Below, piece after piece: positions 25,326-32,014 of a stretch of 43,750 nt of DNA. The notes under the pieces are model-generated. The model did no database searches. It was not told the DNA's origin and was given only the letters and a program-made list of their open reading frames with translations. Positions within the stretch are counted from its first letter, which is position 1. Each line of letters starts with the position of its first letter. Source of the stretch: VRUE01 sp035698885 (GTDB taxonomy: Bacteria > Actinomycetota > Thermoleophilia > Solirubrobacterales > 70-9); the NCBI GenBank assembly GCA_035698885.1, contig DASSBJ010000030.1:1-43750 (forward strand). The letters are read 5' to 3'. The position numbers and the translations under genes are program-made.

Positions 25326-26513
25326 TCAGATCCGCTCGATCAGGGTTCCGGTCCCGAGCCCGCCCCCGCAGCACATCGTCACCAGGCCCATCGACTTGTC
25401 GGAGCGCTCCATCTCGTGCAACAGGGTGGTGATCAGGCGGGCGCCGGTCGAGCCGAGCGGGTGACCGAGCGCGATCGCGCCGCCGTTGACGTTCACCCTG
25501 TCCATGTCGGGCTCGAGCTCGCGCCGCCAGGCGGCGAGCACGGAGGCGAAGGCCTCGTTGATCTCGACCAGGTCGATGTCCGCCATCTGCATCCCGTTGC
25601 GCTCGAGCAGCTTTTCGGTCGCCGGAATCGGGCCGGTCAGCATGATCACCGGGTCGACGCCGACCGTCGTCTGGTCGTAGATCCGGGCGCGCGGGGTCAG
25701 GCCCAGCGCCTCGGCCTTCTCGCGCGCCATCAGCAGCACCGCGGCGGCGCCGTCGGAGACCTGCGAGGAGTTGCCGGCGGTGACCTTGCCGTCCTCCTTG
25801 AAGGCGGGCTTGAGCTGGGAGAGCTTCTCCAGCGAGGTGTTGGGGCGGATGCCCTGGTCGGTGGCGTGGACGTCGCCGTTGACGCTGAACGGAACGATCT
25901 CGCGCTCGAAGCGGCCCTCCTCGGTCGCCTTGGCGGCGAGCTGGTGGGAGCGCAGCCCGATCTCGTCGAGCTCGGAGCGGGGGATCTCCCACCTGTCGGC
26001 GATCATCTCCGCCGAGATGCCCTGCGGGACGAGGTCGTAGCGCTTCATCAGCTCGGGCGAGAAGGCCATCCCGTGCTCCTCCATCACCGAGTAGTTGTCG
26101 GCGAAGGAGATGTGGCCCATGTGCTCGACTCCGCCCGCGACCATTACGTCGTGGACGCCGGAGGCGACGAGGGCGGCGGCGAAGTTGACCGCCTGCTGGC
26201 CGGAGCCGCACTGGCGGTCGACCGTGGTCGCCGGGGTCTCGATCGGCAGGCCGGCCTCGAGCCAGGCGTTGCGGGCGATGTTGACGCCCTGCTCGCCGAA
26301 CTGCTGCACGCAGCCGGCGACGACGTCCTCGACCTCGGCCGGGTCGATGCCGGCGCGCTGGATCACCTCGGAGTAGGCCTTGGCAAGCAGGTTCGAGGGA
26401 TGGACGTCCTTGTAGTAGCCCTTCTCCTCGTGACCGCGCCCGATCGGCGTGCGGGCCGCCTCGACGATGACGACCTCGCGGCCGCCGAACCTGCCGTTTC
26501 CGTTGCCTGACAT
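25326..26513 (-). CDS. Thiolase (acetyl-CoA C-acyltransferase)
   Basis: 395 residues. It cleaves 3-ketoacyl-CoA or condenses two acyl-CoAs. The catalytic residues are present: nucleophile C102 in DRQCGSGQQA, the histidine in GGAIALGHPLG, the NEAFA motif and the second cysteine in MCCGGGLG. Start ATG 26513 has GGAGGG 7 nt upstream; the longer frame is rejected because it enters the operator. Divergent from the 3-hydroxyacyl-CoA dehydrogenase gene, so the palindrome at 26526-26547 can control both. It is the first gene of the minus-strand set thiolase, two acyl-CoA dehydrogenases, LLM oxidoreductase. Confidence 0.95.
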   Translation of the reverse strand: MSGNGNGRFGGREVVIVEAARTPIGRGHEEKGYYKDVHPSNLLAKAYSEVIQRAGIDPAEVEDVVAGCVQQFGEQGVNIARNAWLEAGLPIETPATTVDRQCGSGQQAVNFAAALVASGVHDVMVAGGVEHMGHISFADNYSVMEEHGMAFSPELMKRYDLVPQGISAEMIADRWEIPRSELDEIGLRSHQLAAKATEEGRFEREIVPFSVNGDVHATDQGIRPNTSLEKLSQLKPAFKEDGKVTAGNSSQVSDGAAAVLLMAREKAEALGLTPRARIYDQTTVGVDPVIMLTGPIPATEKLLERNGMQMADIDLVEINEAFASVLAAWRRELEPDMDRVNVNGGAIALGHPLGSTGARLITTLLHEMERSDKSMGLVTMCCGGGLGTGTLIERI

Positions 26514-26525
26514 GCGAGCCCTCCT

Positions 26526-26547
26526 CGTTGATCGACCAGTCAATCAA
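26526..26547. promoter_or_regulatory. Operator between thiolase and 3-hydroxyacyl-CoA dehydrogenase genes
   Basis: TTGATCGACCAGTCAATCAA (26528-26547) is an imperfect palindrome matching the site at 19609-19630 at 19 of 22 positions when that site is read on the opposite strand. It sits 13 bases before the thiolase start and within the 106-base divergent intergenic region. Two near-identical sites in front of beta-oxidation genes argue for a shared TetR/FadR-type repressor. Confidence 0.65.
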
Positions 26548-26619
26548 TGGTAGCTCGCGGCCCGCGGGTCCTGTCGCGGCCACCCGCGCGAGATGCGTTT
26601 GATAGGAACCGGTCCTCAG

Positions 26620-27444
26620 ATGAGCGCAGGGATCGGATACGAGAGCCCCGGGGTCGCGGGAAGCGGCGCCATCGCTACGGGTTTAGCTGCTGTGGCCACG
26701 ACCACCGCGGACACGATTCTGCTGGCGCGCAGCGAGGCTTCGGCCTGGCGGGCGGAGGAGAAAGTGGTCGCGGCCTGCGCCAAGATCGAGGGGGCCGAGC
26801 CGTCGCGGCTGCGGGTCACGACCGACCCCAAGGACCTCGCCGACTGCGACGTCGTCGTCGAGGCGGTGATCGAGGAGGTCGAGCCGAAGGCGGAGGTTCT
26901 CAGCGCGGTCGCCGAAGCGTGTCCCAACGCCGACCTCGCGACCACGACCTCCTCGCTCAGCATCGCCTCGATCGCCGAGGCGGCGGGCATAGCCGGCCGG
27001 CTCTTCGGCCTGCACGTCTTCAACCCCGTGCCGCGGATGAAGCTGGTCGAGGTGTGCTTCCCCGACAGCGACGAGCAGACGCGCGAGAAGGCGCTCGCCT
27101 GGTGCGCGGCGCTCGGCAAGACCGCCGTCGAGGTCCCCGACCAGGCCGGCTTCGTCGTCAACCGCCTGCTCTTCCCCTACCTCTTCGACGCGGTGCGGAT
27201 GGTCGAGCGCACCGGCATGGAGGCGGGCGAGGTCGACGCCTGCATGAAGCTCGGCGCCGGCCACCCGATGGGACCGCTCGCCCTGCTCGACTTCGTCGGC
27301 CTCGACGTCGCCGAGGCGATCGGCGACGCCCTCTTCGCCGATTCCTCCGACCCCGCCCACAAACCACCGGGCCTGATGGTCGAGATGGTCGGCGAAGAGA
27401 AGCTGGGCCGCAAGTCCGGCGCCGGCTTTTACAGCTACGACTAG
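26620..27444 (+). CDS. 3-hydroxyacyl-CoA dehydrogenase (3-hydroxybutyryl-CoA dehydrogenase type)
   Basis: 274 residues. It oxidises 3-hydroxyacyl-CoA with NAD. The NAD loop is GVAGSGAIATG (11-21), a variant of GxGxxGxxxA. CDVVVEAVIEEVEPKAEV, TTTSSLSIASIA, the substrate motif HVFNPVPRMKLVEV, DQAGFVVNRLLFPYL and GAGHPMGPLALLDFVGLD are all typical. ATG 26620 is preferred over 26593, because neither has a strong ribosome site and the family normally begins just before the Rossmann strand. Its stop abuts the convergent small gene with no gap. It is divergent from thiolase, its likely functional partner. Confidence 0.9.
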   Translation: MSAGIGYESPGVAGSGAIATGLAAVATTTADTILLARSEASAWRAEEKVVAACAKIEGAEPSRLRVTTDPKDLADCDVVVEAVIEEVEPKAEVLSAVAEACPNADLATTTSSLSIASIAEAAGIAGRLFGLHVFNPVPRMKLVEVCFPDSDEQTREKALAWCAALGKTAVEVPDQAGFVVNRLLFPYLFDAVRMVERTGMEAGEVDACMKLGAGHPMGPLALLDFVGLDVAEAIGDALFADSSDPAHKPPGLMVEMVGEEKLGRKSGAGFYSYD

Positions 27445-27672
27445 CTATCTCTTTCCCGCACGATCCCAAATAACGTCGGCGGGGGAACATCCTTGGGTCC
27501 GGGCGACGGCCTCGATCTCCTCCCAGGGGAGCTCGGCTTCGGGCAGGTCGTCCCAGCGGGCCAGGTCGAGTGCCTCGATCGCTCCTTTGAGCGCCGGGCC
27601 GAGATGCTCCTCCGAGCGCAGCAGGGCCCTCAGGACCTCGAGTTGCTTATCGCTCAATCGCACAACCCACAT
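27445..27672 (-). CDS. Small hypothetical protein
   Basis: 75 residues, acidic and probably helical, without membrane segment or signal: RLSDKQLEVLRALLRSEEHLG, then an acidic EAELPWEEIEAVARTQG. TGGAGG 6 nt before ATG 27672 is one of the clearest ribosome sites in the window, supporting a real gene. Its stop abuts the stop of the convergent dehydrogenase gene. No family or function is recognised. Confidence 0.65.
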   Translation of the reverse strand: MWVVRLSDKQLEVLRALLRSEEHLGPALKGAIEALDLARWDDLPEAELPWEEIEAVARTQGCSPADVIWDRAGKR

Positions 27673-27716
27673 GCGGTACCTCCAGGGTTAGGCGTAACGC
27701 GGGTTGCTCAGGAAAC

Positions 27717-29027
27717 CTAGGCCCCCGAGCGGACGGAACCGCCGCCGTCGCCGCTGATCCGCACCGCCTCGACCCGGTTCTCACGCACCGACTCGACCCG
27801 GATCGTGTAGCCGTCGGCGACGATCGTGTCGCCGCGCTTCGGCAGCCGCCCGAGCTCGCCGAAGACGTAGCCGCCGATCGAGTTGTAGGTGTCGTTGTCG
27901 ACCGGCAGCTCGATCCCGCGGTCGGCGAGGTCGCCGAGCGAGACGTGGCCGCGCACGAACCACTCGCCGCCGGCCAGCTGGCGCATCGCCGCGGCGCGCG
28001 GGTCGGTCTCGTCCTCGATCTCCCCCACCACCTCCTCGAGGATGTCCTCGACGGTGACGATGCCGACCGTGCGGCCGTACTCGTCGACGATCACCGCCAG
28101 CGACGTGCGCTGAACCTGCAGGTCGTGCAACAGGTCGTCGAGCGGCCGCGTCTCGGGGACGATCACCGCGTCGCGCACGACCGGCTCGATCCGCGCCTCG
28201 GGCCCGTCGCTCATGTAGAGGCGGGCGAGGCTGTTGTTGTGGACGATGCCCTTGACGCGGTCGGGATTGTCTTCCTCGATCACGACCAGTCGCGTATGCC
28301 CGGAGGTGACGCAGCGGCGCAGCGCCGTCTCCACCGCCTCCGAGGAGTCGACCGTGACGACCGCCGGGATCGGCGTCATCACCTCGCGGGCCTGCTGCTC
28401 GTGCAGGTGGAAGACGCCGGCCAGGTGGCCCGCCTCGCCGGGGTCGAGCGTGCCGCCGATGCGCGAGCTGTCGATGATCTGCTTCAGGTCCTCGGCCGTG
28501 TGCTTCTCTTCGATGTCGGTCGGGTCGACGCCGAACAGGCGCACGATCGCGTTCGAGAAGGCGCTGAGGCCGATCGTCACCGGCGCCGTGGCGACGCGGA
28601 ACCAGTGCAGCGGCCGGGCGACGCGGCGCGCCGTGCGCTCGGCATTGTGAATCGCCAGCATCTTCGGCACCTGCTCGCCGATGCTGATGTGCACCGCGGT
28701 GACGAGGGCGAAGGCGATCGTCACCGAGAGCGCGACCGCGGCGCCGTGCGAGAAGCCGCCGAAGATCGGCTCGAGCAGCTTCGCCAGCGACGGCTCGCCG
28801 AGGAAGCCGATCCCGATCGACGCCATCGTGATCCCGATCTGGCAGGCCGAGAGCGATTCGTCGATCTGGTCGAGCTGCTCGATCGCCTCCTCGGCGCCGC
28901 TCTCGCCTTCCTCCGCGAGCTGCTCGATCCGGCCACGGCGGCTGCGCACGAGCGCGAACTCGCCGGCGACGAAGAGGCCGTTGATCGCGACGAGCACCAG
29001 CAGGAGGACGAGCAGGAGAACGCTCAT
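27717..29027 (-). CDS. HlyC/CorC-family membrane protein (DUF21, CBS pair, CorC_HlyC domain)
   Basis: 436 residues. The N-terminal DUF21/CNNM domain (about 1-185) has several membrane helices (VLLLVLLLVLVAINGLFVAG; FALVTAVHISIGEQVPKML). A tandem CBS pair follows (about 205-325; REVMTPIPAVVTVDS, RTSLAVIVDEYGRTVGIVT) and then a C-terminal CorC_HlyC domain. The family is linked to magnesium or cobalt efflux. ATG 29027 is chosen because it begins the first membrane helix; the longer frame has a poor N-terminus. Divergent from the BtuF-like gene with only 29 bases between starts. Confidence 0.9.
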   Translation of the reverse strand: MSVLLLVLLLVLVAINGLFVAGEFALVRSRRGRIEQLAEEGESGAEEAIEQLDQIDESLSACQIGITMASIGIGFLGEPSLAKLLEPIFGGFSHGAAVALSVTIAFALVTAVHISIGEQVPKMLAIHNAERTARRVARPLHWFRVATAPVTIGLSAFSNAIVRLFGVDPTDIEEKHTAEDLKQIIDSSRIGGTLDPGEAGHLAGVFHLHEQQAREVMTPIPAVVTVDSSEAVETALRRCVTSGHTRLVVIEEDNPDRVKGIVHNNSLARLYMSDGPEARIEPVVRDAVIVPETRPLDDLLHDLQVQRTSLAVIVDEYGRTVGIVTVEDILEEVVGEIEDETDPRAAAMRQLAGGEWFVRGHVSLGDLADRGIELPVDNDTYNSIGGYVFGELGRLPKRGDTIVADGYTIRVESVRENRVEAVRISGDGGGSVRSGA

Positions 29028-29056
29028 TAGCGCGAGACTGCCATATTGAGCCTCGC

Positions 29057-29956
29057 ATGCGCATCGCGAGCCTCGTGCCATCGGCGACCGAGATGCTGTT
29101 CGCGCTCGGCCTCGGCGACAGCGTCGTCGCGGTCACGCACGAGTGCGATCACCCGCCGCAGGCCCGGGCCCTCCCCCACCTCACTCGCACGGTGCTCGAC
29201 GAGGGCCTCGACGCGGCCGGGATCGACGCCGCGGTCAAGGCCACCGTCGGCGAAGGACGGGCGCTGTACGAGCTGAACGAGGAGTTGCTCGCCGAGCTCG
29301 AGCCGGACCTGATCGTCACCCAGGCGGTCTGCGACGTCTGCGCGGTGTCCTACGAGGACGTCGTCGCGCTGGCATCGCGGCTGCCGAGCGAGCCACACGT
29401 CCTGCAGCAGGACCCGAGCACGCTGGGCGAGGTGCTCGAGGACGTGATCCGGCTCGGGGAGGCGACCGGAGTGGAGGCGGAGGCGCATCTGGTGCGGGGC
29501 GAGCTCGAGGGACGCCTGGCGACCGTGCGGGCGGCGGTCTCCGGCGCCAGCGAGCCGCGCGTGATCGCGCTGGAGTGGCTCGACCCCCCGTTCGTCGGCG
29601 GACACTGGATCCCCGAGATGATCTCGATCGCCGGCGGCGAGGACGTCGCCGGCCCGCCCGGGCTGAAGTCGCCGGAAGTCGCCTGGGGCGCGCTGGCCGG
29701 GCTCGGCCCCGACGTGGTGGTCGCGATGCCCTGCGGCTGGTACGTCGGCGAATCGCACAGCCAGGCGGTCGAGCACTGGGACCGGATCGCCATGCTCGGC
29801 GCCGGCCGCGTCTACGCGGTCGACGCCGCCTCGACCTTCTCCCGCCCTGGCCCGCGCCTCATCGACGGCGTCGAGCTGCTCGGCCACATCCTCCACCCGG
29901 ACCTCGTCGATCCACCGGGGAATATCGGGTTTGCCGAGGTGCGAGCGCCGCGCTAG
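29057..29956 (+). CDS. BtuF-like cobalamin-binding protein, no signal peptide
   Basis: 299 residues with the helical-backbone metal receptor fold: MRIASLVPSATEMLFALGLGDSVVAV, CDHPPQA, LLAELEPDLIVTQAVCDVCAV and a C-terminal AASTFSRPGPRLIDGVELL. It lacks a signal peptide or lipobox, so it is probably cytoplasmic, unlike transport-linked BtuF proteins. No BtuC or BtuD gene is nearby. The ligand (cobalamin, cobamide or iron complex) is inferred from the family only. A CATATT hexamer lies 9 nt before the ATG. The 3' end overlaps the convergent rhomboid gene by 4 bases. Confidence 0.82.
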   Translation: MRIASLVPSATEMLFALGLGDSVVAVTHECDHPPQARALPHLTRTVLDEGLDAAGIDAAVKATVGEGRALYELNEELLAELEPDLIVTQAVCDVCAVSYEDVVALASRLPSEPHVLQQDPSTLGEVLEDVIRLGEATGVEAEAHLVRGELEGRLATVRAAVSGASEPRVIALEWLDPPFVGGHWIPEMISIAGGEDVAGPPGLKSPEVAWGALAGLGPDVVVAMPCGWYVGESHSQAVEHWDRIAMLGAGRVYAVDAASTFSRPGPRLIDGVELLGHILHPDLVDPPGNIGFAEVRAPR

Positions 29957-30771
29957 GCGATCGCGATGGAGGAGGCGATCGCGAAGAAGCCGATCGCCGC
30001 CATCGCCAGCAGCTCCATCGGGAAGTGGCGCGGGCCGAGCATGCCGCGCTCGCCGGCGACGACGACGAACGCGCAGAGCACGCCCGCGACGAGGCCGCCG
30101 AGGTGGCCGCCGATGCTGATTTCGGGACGGCCGAAGGTGATCGCGAGGTTGAGCAGGAGGATGATCCCGATCGAGGAGGCGAGCGCGTCGACGCCGCGGT
30201 TGCGGGCGATCACGAAGGTGGCGCCGAAGATGCCGAAGATCGCCCCCGAGGCGCCGATCGTCAGCGTGTCCGGGCTGAGCAGCGTCGCCCCGAACGACCC
30301 GGCGAACAGCGAGGCGAAGTAGATCGCGACGAAGCGCGCGGTGCCGATCCCCGGCTCGAGTATGCGGCCGAGGAAGAAGAGGGCGAACATGTTGAAGCCG
30401 ATGTGGATGATGCTGGCGTGGAGGAAGCCGCTGGTCAGCAGGCGGTACCACTCGCCTTCGGCGACGAACGGGCCCGCGAGGCCGAAGTCGTAGACGACAG
30501 AGCTGCCGGTCGGGCTCAGCCCGCCGCCCCCGGCGACGATCTCGGCCAGGTAGGCGAGCACGTTGAGGCCGATCAGGATGGCGGTCGCGGGTGCGGTGCC
30601 CAGCAGCGACGGCTCCCCCACCCCGCGCACCACCCGCGTGCGCTGCTTGGCGCACTCCGGGCAACGCATCCCCACCGGGCTCGGGGTCATGCACTCCGGA
30701 CAGATCGGCCGCCCGCAGTTGGAGCAGGAGACGCCGGTCTCCCGGTTGGGATGTCGGTAGCACGTGGCCAC
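29953..30771 (-). CDS. Rhomboid intramembrane serine protease with N-terminal zinc-ribbon-like domain
   Basis: 272 residues. Four CxxC-type pairs in the first 40 residues (CSNCG, CPEC, CPECAK, with CYRH) form a zinc-binding head. A six-to-seven-helix rhomboid core follows. The catalytic dyad is visible: S175 in GASGAIFG and H223 in GGHLGG, and the HIGFNMFAL helix carries the conserved His/Asn. It cleaves membrane proteins within the bilayer; substrates are unknown. GTG 30771 is chosen because the zinc motifs start right after it; a TAGGCT hexamer lies 10 nt upstream, overlapping the divergent promoter. Confidence 0.9.
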   Translation of the reverse strand: MATCYRHPNRETGVSCSNCGRPICPECMTPSPVGMRCPECAKQRTRVVRGVGEPSLLGTAPATAILIGLNVLAYLAEIVAGGGGLSPTGSSVVYDFGLAGPFVAEGEWYRLLTSGFLHASIIHIGFNMFALFFLGRILEPGIGTARFVAIYFASLFAGSFGATLLSPDTLTIGASGAIFGIFGATFVIARNRGVDALASSIGIILLLNLAITFGRPEISIGGHLGGLVAGVLCAFVVVAGERGMLGPRHFPMELLAMAAIGFFAIASSIAIA

Positions 30772-30781
30772 GGCGGAGAGC

Positions 30782-30791
30782 AGCCTACAAT
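30782..30791. promoter_or_regulatory. Overlapping divergent -10 elements (rhomboid / DUF4383-like)
   Basis: AGCCTACAAT contains TACAAT (30786-30791) reading rightwards and TAGGCT (30787-30782) reading leftwards; both fit TANNNT and share one TA step. The plus element ends 8 nt before ATG 30800, the minus element 10 nt before GTG 30771. This predicts a bidirectional promoter producing (nearly) leaderless messages both ways. Confidence 0.5.
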
Positions 30792-30799
30792 CGCCGCCG

Positions 30800-31072
30800 A
30801 TGGAGCCCCCGAGCCCTGCCCGGCTGTTCGCGACCGCGGTCGGCACGGCGCTGTTCGCCTACGGCATCGCCGGCTTCTTCTTCGATTCCTCATTCGCCCG
30901 CCCCGAGGACCTGCGCGAAGCGCTCGGCCTGCTCTCGGTCAACGGCTGGGCCAACACGTTTCACCTGCTGACCGGGGCGCTCGGCCTGCTGCTCGCCGGC
31001 TTCGCCTCGCGGCGCTACGCGATCCTGCTGACCGCCGTCTACGCCGCGGTCGCCGCCTTCGGCTCGATCTAG
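30800..31072 (+). CDS. Small membrane protein, DUF4383-like
   Basis: 90 residues with three hydrophobic segments: LFATAVGTALFAYGIAGFFF, the helix around FHLLTGALGLLLAGFAS, and YAILLTAVYAAVAAFGSI. The LSVNGWANTFHLLTGALGL stretch resembles the conserved core of DUF4383 proteins, which have a similar VN..HN.vHLl.G motif. ATG 30800 is supported by TACAAT 8 nt upstream and absence of a Shine-Dalgarno. Function unknown. Confidence 0.7.
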   Translation: MEPPSPARLFATAVGTALFAYGIAGFFFDSSFARPEDLREALGLLSVNGWANTFHLLTGALGLLLAGFASRRYAILLTAVYAAVAAFGSI

Positions 31073-31092
31073 AACGGCTCGGGAGACCAGGC

Positions 31093-31440
31093 TCAGGGAC
31101 GGACGCGCTCGGCAACCGAGCGCAGGCGCCCCTTCGTCTGCTGGCGCCCGCGGCGGCGCAGCTCGAGCAGCACGAGGGCGCCGGTCGCGGCCCCGCCGAC
31201 CCCGGCGGCGACCACCGGCCGCACCCAGTTGCGCGGGTCGCGCAGCGCCCGCAGCTCGCTCTCGGAGAGCTCCTCGGCCCAGTCGGAGAGCTCCTCGGCG
31301 GCGGCCTGCGTGACGGCCGAGAGCGTGTCCTCGAAGCGGCCGGAGAGCCGCTGCGGGGGCTCGATCGGCCGCAGGGCGTCGCCGAGCAGCCGCTCGACGT
31401 CCCAGGTGCTGCCGCTGAGGTTCTGGCTCGCCTCACTCAT
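31093..31440 (-). CDS. Small single-pass membrane protein coupled to a sigma factor
   Basis: 115 residues: an acidic soluble N-terminus (about 1-70), one membrane segment (VRPVVAAGVGGAATGALVLLEL, about 73-94) and a basic tail. It starts 8 bases inside the 3' end of the sigma factor gene, so it is translationally coupled. Small membrane proteins encoded directly after ECF sigma factors are often anti-sigma factors. No zinc-binding HxxxCxxC motif is present here, so that role is only a possibility. Confidence 0.7.
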   Translation of the reverse strand: MSEASQNLSGSTWDVERLLGDALRPIEPPQRLSGRFEDTLSAVTQAAAEELSDWAEELSESELRALRDPRNWVRPVVAAGVGGAATGALVLLELRRRGRQQTKGRLRSVAERVRP

Positions 31441-31996
31441 CGTCGTCGCTCATCTCCTCCTCCAGCTGCTTGATCGCGCGATGGATCAGCACCTTGGTGG
31501 CGCCGTCGCTGCGGCCGAGGGCACGCGCGATCTCTCGGTTGTCCATGCCCAGCGCGAAGCGCATGATCAGCGCGTCGCGCCGGTCGTCCGGCAGCTTGTC
31601 GAGCTTGTCGATCACCTGGCGCAGCTCCTCGCGGCCCTCGGCGATCGCCTCGGTGCCGTGCCGGGCCGGGATCGGGTCGGCGTGTTCGAGCGGCGTCTGC
31701 GGACGCCGCGAGCGGTCGCGGTAGTAGTTGAGCGCCAGGTTGTGGGCGATGCGGATCAGCCAGGGTCGCAGCGGCCGCCCGTCGGACTCGCGCCGGGCGC
31801 GGTCGAAGTGACGGTAGGCCTGCAGGAAGGCCTGCTCGGTCAGGTCCTCGGCGTCGTGCTGGTTGCCGACCCGGTAGTAGGCGTAGGAGTAGACGTCCTT
31901 CAGATGGTCGCGGTAGAGCTCGGCGAAGGCGCGGTCGAGCTCGGCCTTCGCGGCGGGGTCGAGCTTGCCCGGCTCGACGTTCTGCTTGGCGCTCAC
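31433..31996 (-). CDS. RNA polymerase sigma-70 family (ECF-type) sigma factor
   Basis: 187 residues. Region 2 is seen in LYRDHLKDVYSYAYYRVGNQHDAEDLTEQAFLQAYRHFD and RPWLIRIAHNLALNYYRDRSR; region 4 in LPDDRRDALIMRFALGMDNREIARALGRSDGATKVLIHRAIKQLEEE, with its helix-turn-helix. It directs RNA polymerase to a regulon that cannot be named. GTG 31996 follows a TAGGCT hexamer by 6 nt, so the message may be leaderless. The overlapping downstream membrane protein may regulate it. Confidence 0.9.
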   Translation of the reverse strand: MSAKQNVEPGKLDPAAKAELDRAFAELYRDHLKDVYSYAYYRVGNQHDAEDLTEQAFLQAYRHFDRARRESDGRPLRPWLIRIAHNLALNYYRDRSRRPQTPLEHADPIPARHGTEAIAEGREELRQVIDKLDKLPDDRRDALIMRFALGMDNREIARALGRSDGATKVLIHRAIKQLEEEMSDDDE

Positions 31997-32014
31997 CGGC
32001 GAAGCCTAGCCGCC

